Shown: positions 25,420-33,507 of the stretch, in pieces
Layout: each line of letters begins with the position of its first letter
Numbering within the stretch: position 1 is the first letter of the stretch
Origin: Psychrobium sp. MM17-31
GTDB lineage: Bacteria > Pseudomonadota > Gammaproteobacteria > Enterobacterales > Psychrobiaceae
DNA length: 64,000 bases
Assembly: GCF_022347785.1 (NCBI RefSeq)
Contig: NZ_JAKRGA010000001.1
Location: forward strand, 868,001 to 932,000
Direction of reading: 5' to 3'
Position numbers and translations under genes: made by a program
Notes under the pieces: model-generated
What the model was told of the DNA's origin: nothing
Databases searched by the model: none
The model's input: the letters and a program-made list of their open reading frames with translations, nothing else

Positions 25420-26124
25420 ATGAAAAAAACTCTAATTAACATCGCGATGATGGCAGCACTAGCAACTACTTCTTCAGTTGCAATGGCAAACAAAGCTGGC
25501 GATATGATCCTTCGCGTTGGTGCAGTAAACGTACAACCTAACAGCGACAAAGCAACTGTTTACGCTGGCGGTAACAAAGTAGATTTAGGCGCTGGTGCAT
25601 TAACAGCTTCTGTAGAAAGCGATACTCAACTAGGTCTAAACTTCGTTTACTTCGCAACAGACAAAGTAGCAGTAGAAGTTTTAGCAGCAACTCCATTTAC
25701 TCATGACTTAAAAGTACACAGTGGCGACGCAACTTTAGACTTAGGTGAAACTACTCACCTTCCGCCAACAGTAAGTGCGCTTTACTACCTAAACGCACCT
25801 AGCGACAAATTCCAACCATACGTTGGCCTAGGTATTAACTACACTGTATTCTTCGAAGAAGAGTTCGCACCAGGTGTAACTGGCGCAGATTCAGTTGGCG
25901 GCTTAAACCTAACTGATCTAAAACTTAAAAACTCTTGGGGCCTAAGTGCACAAGTTGGTTTCGACTACCACCTAAACGAAAAATGGTTAGTTAACGCTTC
26001 AGCACGTTACATCGACATCGATACTACTGCTTCTTTCAAAGCAATCGATGGCTCTGTACCAGGCAAAGTTGAAGTATCAGTTGACCCAATGGTTTACATG
26101 GTATCTGTTGGTTACAAATTCTAA
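25420..26124 (+). CDS. ompW: OmpW-family outer-membrane protein
   Basis: 234 residues. Small eight-stranded outer-membrane barrel with a hydrophobic channel. Signal peptide ends at about 23 (VAMA), mature start NKAGDMILRVGAVNVQPNSD, then alternating strands (YFATDKVAVEVLAATPF, FQPYVGLGINYTVFF) and the terminal strand VYMVSVGYKF with final Phe. The codon choice is strongly of the highly expressed type. TTTTGGAGATAACTC gives a good Shine-Dalgarno. A class II FNR promoter lies directly upstream, suggesting induction when oxygen is low. Monocistronic, with a terminator after it. Confidence 0.93.
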   Translation: MKKTLINIAMMAALATTSSVAMANKAGDMILRVGAVNVQPNSDKATVYAGGNKVDLGAGALTASVESDTQLGLNFVYFATDKVAVEVLAATPFTHDLKVHSGDATLDLGETTHLPPTVSALYYLNAPSDKFQPYVGLGINYTVFFEEEFAPGVTGADSVGGLNLTDLKLKNSWGLSAQVGFDYHLNEKWLVNASARYIDIDTTASFKAIDGSVPGKVEVSVDPMVYMVSVGYKF

Positions 26125-26165
26125 TTCAGAATTCAACCACTCTACATAAATAAATGATTTGCTCA

Positions 26166-26193
26166 GGGCGCTTATTCACAGCGCCCTTTTTTT
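26166..26193 (+). terminator. Terminator after ompW
   Basis: GGGCGC / GCGCCC stem, 9-nt loop, seven T residues. Confidence 0.9.
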
Positions 26194-26274
26194 ACATTCC
26201 TGTGACTATTCCCCCCCTCAAAAATCCTTAAATTGTTTAAAATCAATTAAAATGTAAATTACTCTCATTAACAC

Positions 26275-26305
26275 TTGATCTAACAAATGATAAGAATTAT
26301 CATTT
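26275..26305 (+). promoter_or_regulatory. Fur-controlled promoter of the imelysin locus
   Basis: -35 TTGATC (26275-26280), 17-bp spacer, -10 TATCAT (26298-26303). A near-perfect palindrome AAATGATAA-GAA-TTATCATTT (26285-26305) covers the spacer and the -10; its core TGATAAG-A-ATTATCA differs from the 7-1-7 Fur consensus at one base. Fur bound here would block RNA polymerase. Confidence 0.85.
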
Positions 26306-26405
26306 GCGCGTTTTTTAACACTTGGTAATAAATAGCATACTTTTAAAAATCTCATAATCATTTTTAAAAGCATGTTAACTCATTAATTTTTAAGGAATAG
26401 CGCAA

Positions 26406-27794
26406 ATGAATTTGAAAGAAGTTTCAAAAATCAGCTTAGCAGTTGTTTTAGGCCTTGGCTTAGCAGCTTGTAGCGGTGATGACGGTAAAGATGGTACCAA
26501 TGGTACAAACGGTGTTGATGGTAAAGACGGTACTAATGGTCACACAACATTCGTAGCACGTGACGACGTAATCAAAACCAATGCAAACATCGCATACGCT
26601 TCTTACTCAGATTCATTAATTACTGCGGTAGCATTAAAAGAATCAATCGACATGCTAGTTGCAAACCCAACTGCAGAGAACTTCACTGCAGCTAAGCAAG
26701 CGTGGTTAGATGCTCGCGAACCTTACGGCCAAACTGAAGTTTACCGCTTCCGTGAAGGTCCAATCGACTTTGAAAACGAAGACGGTACTACAGGTCCTGA
26801 AGGCGCAATCAACGCATGGCCACTAGGTGAAGCACTTATCGATTACATCTCTACGTCACCAGCAGTTAACGGTAACGCATTCCAAGAAGATGAAACAAAA
26901 GCAATCAGCAGCAACATCATTGCTGACGCGACAAACTACCCTAACATCGATAAAGCTACAGTAACTGGTTTATTCGAGACTAACGAAGACGAGCGTAACG
27001 TAACTACTGGTTACCACGCCATCGAATTCCTACTTTGGGGTCAAGACTTGAACCTTCCAACGAACCCAAACCAAGCAGTACGTGACGCAACTGCTGGTCA
27101 ACGTCCATTAACAGACTTCAACGTTTCTGGCGGTTGTACTTCAGGTGTTGGCAACGCTATGGCAGACAGTGTTTGTGAGCGTCGTGGTAAATACCTACAA
27201 GTTGCTGCTGACATTCTAATTGACGATTTAACAACTGTTGTTGACGCGTGGGAACCAGTTGCTGGCGCGCACTACAAAAAATTCGTTGCTGGCGGTGACG
27301 CTTCTCTAGCATTAATTTTAGAAGGCATGGGTCGTCTAAGCTACGGTGAGTTAGCGGGTGAGCGTATTAACGTTGCACTAATCAACAACTCACAAGAAGA
27401 CGAGCACTCTTGTTTCTCTGATAACACACACCGTGATATCTACCTAAACGCTAAAGGTGTTCAAAACTCTTTCAACGCTTCTTACACTCGTGTAAACGGC
27501 GAAGAAATCACAGGTGCGTCTATCTACGATTTACTAATCACTGAAGGCAACCCAGAGCTAGCAAACAAACTACGCGCTTCTCTTGAAGCGACAATGGCGG
27601 CAGCAGCAGTTATCGATACTAAAGCGAAAACAGGTATGCCATTCGATCTTCTAATCCAAGAAGGCATCGACCAAGAAAACGTTATTGCGGTAATCAAAGC
27701 CTTAGTTGCTCAAACAGATGACATCGAAGAAGCGATTAAAGCACTTAACGTAACAACTAATGACCTACGTCAAGATACTGAAGAGAAAATCTAG
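26406..27794 (+). CDS. Imelysin-family (IrpA/EfeO-M75-like) iron-regulated lipoprotein
   Basis: 462 residues. Lipobox GLAAC puts the lipidated cysteine at residue 22. A flexible collagen-like linker of six G-x-y triplets (residues 27-45) lifts the folded domain from the membrane. The imelysin domain shows the family metal-site motif GxHxxE as GYHAIEF (G202, H204, E207), a leading helix AWLDAREPYGQTEVYRF and the late motif DEHSCFSDNTHRD. Such proteins are iron-regulated periplasmic or surface proteins thought to bind iron; protease activity is doubtful. Highly expressed codon type. A Fur promoter lies upstream; a terminator follows, so it can be made in excess of the downstream genes. Confidence 0.88.
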   Translation: MNLKEVSKISLAVVLGLGLAACSGDDGKDGTNGTNGVDGKDGTNGHTTFVARDDVIKTNANIAYASYSDSLITAVALKESIDMLVANPTAENFTAAKQAWLDAREPYGQTEVYRFREGPIDFENEDGTTGPEGAINAWPLGEALIDYISTSPAVNGNAFQEDETKAISSNIIADATNYPNIDKATVTGLFETNEDERNVTTGYHAIEFLLWGQDLNLPTNPNQAVRDATAGQRPLTDFNVSGGCTSGVGNAMADSVCERRGKYLQVAADILIDDLTTVVDAWEPVAGAHYKKFVAGGDASLALILEGMGRLSYGELAGERINVALINNSQEDEHSCFSDNTHRDIYLNAKGVQNSFNASYTRVNGEEITGASIYDLLITEGNPELANKLRASLEATMAAAAVIDTKAKTGMPFDLLIQEGIDQENVIAVIKALVAQTDDIEEAIKALNVTTNDLRQDTEEKI

Positions 27795-27801
27795 CGACAA
27801 T

Positions 27802-27839
27802 GTTAACCATTATCGTTACCATAATCGGTAATGATTAAC
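27802..27839 (+). repeat. Inverted repeat after the first imelysin gene
   Basis: GTTAACCATTATCG pairs with CGGTAATGATTAAC (one mismatch, one G-T), forming a 14-bp hairpin with a 10-nt loop. It has no T-run; it may stabilise the 3' end of the abundant upstream mRNA. Confidence 0.6.
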
Positions 27840-27856
27840 GAGTTGTTATGAAATGG

Positions 27857-27881
27857 AAGGGTTCACACTGTGAACCCTTTT
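27857..27881 (+). terminator. Terminator after the first imelysin gene
   Basis: AAGGGTTCAC / GTGAACCCTT perfect 10-bp stem with a 3-nt loop, followed by TTTT with an early interruption, so partial readthrough is possible. Confidence 0.8.
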
Positions 27882-28103
27882 GTCGTATCTAATCACGGAC
27901 GAAATATCTATTTATCTCGCGATAAATAACCACCTCCCCAGAGGTCTGATGGACTTAGCGACAATTTTGTCACAGCAGCTCTTTTATACTAAATACGAAT
28001 TAAAAGCGATTACCGTATCACTTAAATTAGCAACGTATTTAAACCATTTGGTTAGCAGATTAGTAATGAGCGAAAGCATCACGCTCAATGTAGGAAAACA
28101 GCA
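27882..28103 (+). other. Intergenic region before the di-haem gene, probable secondary promoter
   Basis: No convincing gene; a 75-codon frame here begins with TTG inside the terminator and has no ribosome-binding site. TTGTCA at 27966 and several A/T hexamers downstream could form a promoter, but spacing is poor and I cannot choose one. AGGAAAACAGC just before 28104 is the ribosome-binding region of the next gene. Confidence 0.4.
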
Positions 28104-29780
28104 ATGAACAAACTGAGTATTATCACAGCCTCAATCACATTAGCCTTAACACTGTCTGCCTGTGGTGGCGGTGGTAGCTCATCTAGTCCGACACCTACTC
28201 CAACACCAACGCCTACGCCGACTCCTACACCAGTTCCAACAGTGGATCACAGCGGCTTAACACCGCTAACGAGCGAGGCACCAGTGGCAGGCGAACATCT
28301 TACTGGTGGGCAAATTACGACCACAGTACACACTCACGATGCCTTTAGTCAGCGACCAACGCCAGTTAAACAAGACTTCCAAGCGGACGGTTTCTTTACC
28401 TCAGGCGATCACTTATTTAGAACACCTCACGAAGGTCGTGGTCCTGTTATCAATGCCGGCAGCTGTCAAGGTTGTCACATCAACGACGGTAAAGGCGTAG
28501 TGCCAGCATCACCTGATGAACCAATGAAAAGCATGTTCCTCAAAATCAGTGATGCACAAGGTAATCCTGATCCAATTTACGGCGACCAGCTGCAAACCTT
28601 CGCGCTACAAGAAGAAAATAATGACGATGGCGCCTTAATCTTATCAAAGCACGCTGGCTCAATTAATGGCGACAAGCTCTACGGCGAAGCTTATGCCTTT
28701 GTTGAATATGAAACTATTACAGGTCAATACGCCGACGGCACCAGCTATGAATTGCGCAAACCAACTTACAAAGTAAAAGACTTAAGCTACGGTGATTTTA
28801 ATGACACAGTGGCTTTCTCGGCTCGTGTTTCTCCTGCGGTATTTGGCTCAGGTCTTTTAGAAGGCATTCCAGACGCCAACTTACTGGCACTTGCCGATCC
28901 AGAAGATACTAACAACGACGGCATCTCTGGCCGCGCTCATATGGTCACCAACGTGATGACGGGTGAAAAAGAAGTCGGTAAATTTGCCTACAAAGCGCAA
29001 AACCCACACGTCTTACAACAAGCGTCTGGCGCCTATCGCGGTGATATCGGTGTCACCAACTCACTATTTATCGGCGAACCTTGTACCGACAAGCAAATCG
29101 CTTGTGTTAGCGCAGCAGAGCAAGAAAAGGCGCAAGGCGATGAGCCAGATATCGGTAATCGTCAACTTGCCTTTGTTGAATTCTACAACAAAGTGCTGGG
29201 TGTTCCGGTACGTCGTGGCTTTGACTCAAGCAACGAAACTTGGGACGAAAATATCGTCGCAGGCCGCAAACTATTCTTCGATACAGGCTGTGTCGATTGT
29301 CACACACCGCGTCACGTAACAGGTGAAGTTGTTGATAGTCGTTTAGGCGGTATTGCCCTCACGGAATTAACCGCAGAGCCAAATAAAGTCGACTACTTAT
29401 CTGAGCAAACATTCTATCCATACACTGACTTGTTGCTTCACGACATGGGCGGCAGCTGTAAAGTCACTCGCGAACTTGAAGACGGCAGTGCTTGTACCAC
29501 TGGCGAAGCATGTTACTACGTGCAGCGTTGTGACGGCCTAGCCGATGGCATGCCAATGGGCGAAGCCTCTGGTAGCGAATGGAAAACACCAGCGTTATGG
29601 GGCACAGGTCTGGTACAAACCGTTAACGAAAAAGCCACTTTCTTACACGATGGCCGCGCCCGCAATCATGCCGAAGCAATTTTATGGCACGGCGGTGAAG
29701 GCGAAGCAGCTAAAAACAAATTTATCCAATTATCTAAAGCCGAGCGCGATCAACTGTTAGCGTTCTTAGGATCGCTGTAA
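28104..29780 (+). CDS. Di-haem oxidoreductase-family lipoprotein (DUF1111 / DHOR), first copy
   Basis: 558 residues. Lipobox LSAC (Cys20), a GGGGSSSS stretch and seven Pro-Thr dipeptides form a rigid stalk. Two c-type haem motifs, CQGCH (121-125) and CVDCH (396-400), sit in the peroxidase-like di-haem layout of COG3488 proteins, often annotated thiol oxidoreductase though that activity is unproven. Family blocks: LFRTPHEGRGPVINAGSCQG, INGDKLYGEA, YTDLLLHDMGG, and ATFLHDGRARNHAEAILWHG at the C-terminus. Several extra cysteines around 325-475 may form disulfides. The stop overlaps the next ATG by 1 nt. Role inferred: electron transfer or metal oxidation at the envelope. Confidence 0.9.
   Translation: MNKLSIITASITLALTLSACGGGGSSSSPTPTPTPTPTPTPTPVPTVDHSGLTPLTSEAPVAGEHLTGGQITTTVHTHDAFSQRPTPVKQDFQADGFFTSGDHLFRTPHEGRGPVINAGSCQGCHINDGKGVVPASPDEPMKSMFLKISDAQGNPDPIYGDQLQTFALQEENNDDGALILSKHAGSINGDKLYGEAYAFVEYETITGQYADGTSYELRKPTYKVKDLSYGDFNDTVAFSARVSPAVFGSGLLEGIPDANLLALADPEDTNNDGISGRAHMVTNVMTGEKEVGKFAYKAQNPHVLQQASGAYRGDIGVTNSLFIGEPCTDKQIACVSAAEQEKAQGDEPDIGNRQLAFVEFYNKVLGVPVRRGFDSSNETWDENIVAGRKLFFDTGCVDCHTPRHVTGEVVDSRLGGIALTELTAEPNKVDYLSEQTFYPYTDLLLHDMGGSCKVTRELEDGSACTTGEACYYVQRCDGLADGMPMGEASGSEWKTPALWGTGLVQTVNEKATFLHDGRARNHAEAILWHGGEGEAAKNKFIQLSKAERDQLLAFLGSL
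28188..28241 (+). repeat. In-frame Pro-Thr hexanucleotide repeat
   Basis: Tandem CCN-ACN codon pairs encode the Pro-Thr stalk of the first di-haem lipoprotein. Third bases vary among copies, so the tract is only partly perfect at DNA level, but it can expand or contract by slippage without a frameshift. Confidence 0.8.
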
Positions 29781-31210
29781 TGAACAAAAAGGCATTAATG
29801 CTCACTGCTGTATTAGTTGGTGCTGTCGCCATTACTGCGTTGGAATACCAGCGCAGTAAGGTACCAGCCTTTGACAACAGTGAGTTACTGCCCGGCGGTG
29901 AAATGACCGTCAAACGACTCTCTCACAACACTTTCATCGGAATAGGCCGCAATGTCGATCGCATGAAAGAGTTAGAGTTTTGGAGCGGTTTTTCCTTCTT
30001 TCGCGATCCTTGGGTTGTGGCCCCTGCCAGTACCACAGGTCGTGATGGCGTAGGCCCTCTCTTTAACACCCGCTCTTGCATTACCTGTCATCACGATGGT
30101 GGCCGCGGCCCTATGTCACCTGTTGGCTTACACAAACCATCATCGCTCTTGATCCGCATTGGCAGCACCATCGATGGTGTTAATGCCGTCGATCCTAACT
30201 ACGGCGGTCAAATTCAGCCGCGCTCTATCACCTTGCTCAACAAATCAGTGACCGAGCAGCCACAAGGCGAAGCAATGCTGGATTTACAATATCAGACCAT
30301 TAACGGCCAATACGCCGACGGTTCGACATACGAGCTTATTAAACCAAGTTACGCCCTAAGCCACTTTAGTCATGGTCCACTTGCTAGAGATCTTGGTTTA
30401 TCGCCGCGCTATGCGCCAAGCATTTACGGCATGGGACTACTCGATGCCATTAGCAATAGTGACTTACTCGCCCAAGAAGACATCGATGATAAAAACAATG
30501 ACGGCATTTCCGCACGCTACAACCGCGTAAAAGATCGTATTTCAGGCGAAGACAAAGCCATCGGTCGTTTTGGTTTTAAAGCACTGCACCCAACGCTTGA
30601 TCAACAAGTGGCTGCCGCCTTTGTCGGTGATATCGGCATTACCAATCCAATCTTCCCTGATGAAAACTGCACCGAAGTACAAGTGGGCTGTCAGCAAGTC
30701 GCAAAAATAGGCCATCCCGATGAACTCGAAGCTCCAGAGCGCGTCATGCGCCGCGTTAATGCTTTTAGCGCCTACATTGGAGTACAACCAGCACGCAATC
30801 TAACATCTAAAAGTGCCCAGCAAGGGCGCAAGCTGTTTTATCAAGCTGGCTGTAATGGCTGTCACACGCCAAGTTACACCACCGACGAGAACTACCCGCT
30901 TAAAGAGCTAGCAGGTCAAAAAATCTGGCCTTATACCGATCTAGCACTGCACGACATGGGAGAAGGTTTAAGCGATGGCATCACCGAAGTTGACGCCAAC
31001 GGCCGCGAGTGGCGCACACCACCACTGTGGGGTATCGGCATGCAAAAAGAATTATCGGCAACGGCGCGTTTTCTTCACGACGGCCGCGCTCGTTCAATCG
31101 AAGAAGCCATCTTATGGCACGGCGGTGAAGCAGCGGCTTCCCAACAACAATTTATTCAAATGACAAAAGCACAGCGTGATTCGCTGCTGACTTTTGTGAA
31201 ATCAATTTAG
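29780..31210 (+). CDS. Di-haem oxidoreductase-family protein (DUF1111 / DHOR), second copy
   Basis: 476 residues. A paralogue of the preceding gene: haem motifs CITCH (100-104) and CNGCH (358-362), with shared blocks INGQYADGSTYELIKPSYAL, WPYTDLALHDMGEG and TARFLHDGRARSIEEAILWHG. Unlike the first copy it has no lipobox; residues 6-21 form a hydrophobic segment that probably stays as an inner-membrane anchor. It could therefore act as the membrane-side partner of the lipoprotein paralogue. Its ATG shares one base with the preceding stop, so translation is coupled. Electron partner unknown. Confidence 0.9.
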   Translation: MNKKALMLTAVLVGAVAITALEYQRSKVPAFDNSELLPGGEMTVKRLSHNTFIGIGRNVDRMKELEFWSGFSFFRDPWVVAPASTTGRDGVGPLFNTRSCITCHHDGGRGPMSPVGLHKPSSLLIRIGSTIDGVNAVDPNYGGQIQPRSITLLNKSVTEQPQGEAMLDLQYQTINGQYADGSTYELIKPSYALSHFSHGPLARDLGLSPRYAPSIYGMGLLDAISNSDLLAQEDIDDKNNDGISARYNRVKDRISGEDKAIGRFGFKALHPTLDQQVAAAFVGDIGITNPIFPDENCTEVQVGCQQVAKIGHPDELEAPERVMRRVNAFSAYIGVQPARNLTSKSAQQGRKLFYQAGCNGCHTPSYTTDENYPLKELAGQKIWPYTDLALHDMGEGLSDGITEVDANGREWRTPPLWGIGMQKELSATARFLHDGRARSIEEAILWHGGEAAASQQQFIQMTKAQRDSLLTFVKSI

Positions 31211-31220
31211 GAACTACAGC

Positions 31221-32405
31221 ATGAAAAAATTAAGCATTATTAGCACCTCAGTCGCCCTAGCCCTGACTCTAGCTGCTTGTGGCGGCGGTGGTGGTTCTAA
31301 CAGCACACCGACGCCGACTCCAACACCTACCCCAACGCCGACGCCGACACCAACTCCTACGCCGACACCGACGGGAACTATTACTGACCAATACGCCAGC
31401 TACCTAAAGGATCTAACGGAAAATCACATTTTACCGGGCTACGCCGCTTTTAAAACAGAAAGTGATGAGTTCGCCACTGCGGCAACCGATTTTTGTGCGC
31501 TAACCAATGCAACAGATACAGACCTTGATACAGTGCGCAGCGCGTGGCTTGACAGCAACTTGAGTTGGCAAAACGTGCAATGGGTCAAGGTGGGACCTGT
31601 TGTCGACAACTTCACTTCGTTTCGTATTCAAAACTGGCCTGATGGCAATAACGCCGTAGAACGCGGCGTCGCCGAATTGCTGGCTTTATCAGAAGCAGTA
31701 ACCGCCGATTTAGTTTCGAAAAAACAAACAGGTGCCCAAGGTATTCCAGCGGCCGAAATGCTGCTTTACCCAGAAGATAACAACGACAACCTACTCAGCG
31801 CCAGCAACAAAGACAAGCGTTGTGAAGTACTTGTCGCGGTGAGTCAAAACATCGCCAACATGGCGACAGAAGTACACACCCAATGGGCACCAACTGGCGG
31901 TAACTACATCAAGAAAGTGCAAGATGGTACCGACGAGTTCACAGGTCAAAAAGACGCAGTAGAAGAGTTAGTCACCAACTGGTTAGAACAAGTTGAACGC
32001 GTAAAAGACGAAAAAATCTTAAAACCAGTAGGCAGTGCCGCACCGGGTCTACCGAACATTACCGAGCACGCACTAAGCGACAAGTCGCTTAACAGCATTA
32101 AAGTTAACTTAGAAACCTTCGAAGCCATTTACACAGCTGGTCAAGGCCACGGATTCGACGACATCTTAAAAGACTTCTTAGATGCTCAAGCCACAGCGAC
32201 GTCAATGCAAGAAAAAATCGATGCTGCACAGGCCGCAATCAGCAGCTTAGAAGGCTCTTACAAAGACGCCCTTAACGATGATGCTAAGCGCGCAATTCTA
32301 GAAAACACCATCGCGAAAATTCGTGACGTACGCGATACGCTAACGGCTGAATTCGTTCAAAAACTCGATTTAAGCATCGGTTTTAACTCAAACGACGGTG
32401 ACTAA
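31221..32405 (+). CDS. Imelysin-family lipoprotein, second type
   Basis: 394 residues. Its first 28 residues closely match those of the first di-haem lipoprotein (K-LSII-TS--LALTL-ACGGGG), with lipobox LAAC (Cys20) and eleven Pro-Thr dipeptides, so the two share one exported-stalk module. The imelysin domain has the variant motif GIPAAEMLLY (G174-x-P176-x2-E179) instead of GxHxxE, as in the subgroup usually linked to di-haem and DUF1513 genes. Other blocks: VRSAWLDSNLSWQNVQWVKV and SFRIQNWPD. Preceded by AGGAAC. The stop overlaps the next ATG by 1 nt. Probable metal-binding envelope protein. Confidence 0.87.
   Translation: MKKLSIISTSVALALTLAACGGGGGSNSTPTPTPTPTPTPTPTPTPTPTPTGTITDQYASYLKDLTENHILPGYAAFKTESDEFATAATDFCALTNATDTDLDTVRSAWLDSNLSWQNVQWVKVGPVVDNFTSFRIQNWPDGNNAVERGVAELLALSEAVTADLVSKKQTGAQGIPAAEMLLYPEDNNDNLLSASNKDKRCEVLVAVSQNIANMATEVHTQWAPTGGNYIKKVQDGTDEFTGQKDAVEELVTNWLEQVERVKDEKILKPVGSAAPGLPNITEHALSDKSLNSIKVNLETFEAIYTAGQGHGFDDILKDFLDAQATATSMQEKIDAAQAAISSLEGSYKDALNDDAKRAILENTIAKIRDVRDTLTAEFVQKLDLSIGFNSNDGD
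31308..31373 (+). repeat. In-frame Pro-Thr hexanucleotide repeat, 11 units
   Basis: Eleven consecutive CCN-ACN pairs encode the stalk of the second imelysin. Together with the 7-unit tract at 28188 this is the same low-complexity stalk attached to two unrelated folded domains in one operon. Confidence 0.85.
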
Positions 32406-33487
32406 TGCTTAACCGTCGTCAGTTTCTACTCGGCGTTGGCGGCGCAGCTGCGCTAGCCAGCCTGCCACTTGTTATTAATCGCCAGTCACAACAATGGCTG
32501 GTGAGCGCCTTTGATCAAAACAAGCAACATTTTGCTGGTGCCTTTGATTTAGCTGGCAAGCTCATTAGCGCCGTGCCATTGCCCGCCCGTGGTCACGGTA
32601 GTGCCGCGCATCCAACAAAAGCAGGACACGCCATCATGTTTGCACGCCGTCCCGGCACCTTCTTGATGGAAGTCGATTTTGCGACTGGGCAAATTACTCA
32701 GCGCATCGACTCAGGCAGCGATCACCACTTCTTCGGTCACGGCGTGTTTAGCCGCGATGGTAAACAGCTATTTTCAGTAGAAAATAACTTTGCTGCGGGT
32801 CATGGCGAAATAGTCGTGCGCGATAGCGATAATTATCAAGTGCTTGAGCGCTATCACTGCGGCGGCGTCGGCCCTCACGAATGTCGACTAATGCCCGATG
32901 GCAACACCTTAGTCATTGCCAACGGCGGCATTAAAACGCATCCCGAATGGCCGCGAAAAAAGCTCAATCTCGATACTATGTCGCCTGCCCTCACCTACAT
33001 GGATTTAAAAAGTGGCAACATCATCGACCAATATCGCTTAGCCATCCACCAGCTCAGTATTCGCCATCTAGATGTTAGCGATTCAGGCAAGGTTTTCGCA
33101 GGACTGCAATATCAAGGGCCGAAATCTGACGATGTGCCGCTAGCCATTAGTCATCACGGCCAAGACAGCTTGCAGTTTTTACAAGCAGATGACGTGGTAT
33201 GGCGCTCCCTCAATCACTACACCGCCAGCGTGTGTGTCGACAGCAGCGCTCAACAAGTGGCCATTAGCTGCCCGCGCGGCGATGTGATTACCCTGTGGGA
33301 TCTAAACAACGATCAGTACATTCGCAGCATCAAAATGCGCGATGTCGCTGGCCTTGGCCTCGCCAATAGCCAAGTGGTTGCCACCAACGGTAAAGGTCAG
33401 GTCCTCAACCTGAATCAAGCCAAGCAGCAATTTCTCAAATTTAACGATATTCGTTGGGACAACCACCTAACGACTATTCAATCCTAA
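32405..33487 (+). CDS. DUF1513 family beta-propeller protein, probable Tat export
   Basis: 360 residues. The N-terminus MLNRRQFLLGVGGAAALASL is a twin-arginine signal, so it is probably exported folded to the periplasm. The rest shows repeating short strands of a seven-bladed propeller, with DUF1513 blocks ARGHGSAAHPTKAGHAIMFA, SGSDHHFFGHGVFSRDGKQL, GVGPHECRLMPDGNTLVIAN, GGIKTHPEWPRKKLN and SIRHLDVSDSGKVF. The many conserved histidines suggest a metal site, which is inference. Start overlaps the preceding stop by 1 nt. DUF1513 genes are characteristic neighbours of imelysin and di-haem genes; biochemical role unknown. Confidence 0.88.
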   Translation: MLNRRQFLLGVGGAAALASLPLVINRQSQQWLVSAFDQNKQHFAGAFDLAGKLISAVPLPARGHGSAAHPTKAGHAIMFARRPGTFLMEVDFATGQITQRIDSGSDHHFFGHGVFSRDGKQLFSVENNFAAGHGEIVVRDSDNYQVLERYHCGGVGPHECRLMPDGNTLVIANGGIKTHPEWPRKKLNLDTMSPALTYMDLKSGNIIDQYRLAIHQLSIRHLDVSDSGKVFAGLQYQGPKSDDVPLAISHHGQDSLQFLQADDVVWRSLNHYTASVCVDSSAQQVAISCPRGDVITLWDLNNDQYIRSIKMRDVAGLGLANSQVVATNGKGQVLNLNQAKQQFLKFNDIRWDNHLTTIQS

Positions 33488-33507
33488 TTTCAGCGGAATA
33501 ATACGCA

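Noticed and set aside
27802-27839. Second Fur box after the first imelysin gene
   Set aside because: The CATTATC and ATAATC words fall within a hairpin and do not line up with the 19-bp Fur consensus.
27880-28107. 75-codon frame between the first imelysin and the di-haem gene
   Set aside because: Starts with TTG inside a terminator hairpin, has no ribosome-binding site and no protein-like composition.
28963-29319. 118-codon frame inside the first di-haem gene
   Set aside because: Same-strand out-of-frame shadow of a gene with clear haem motifs.
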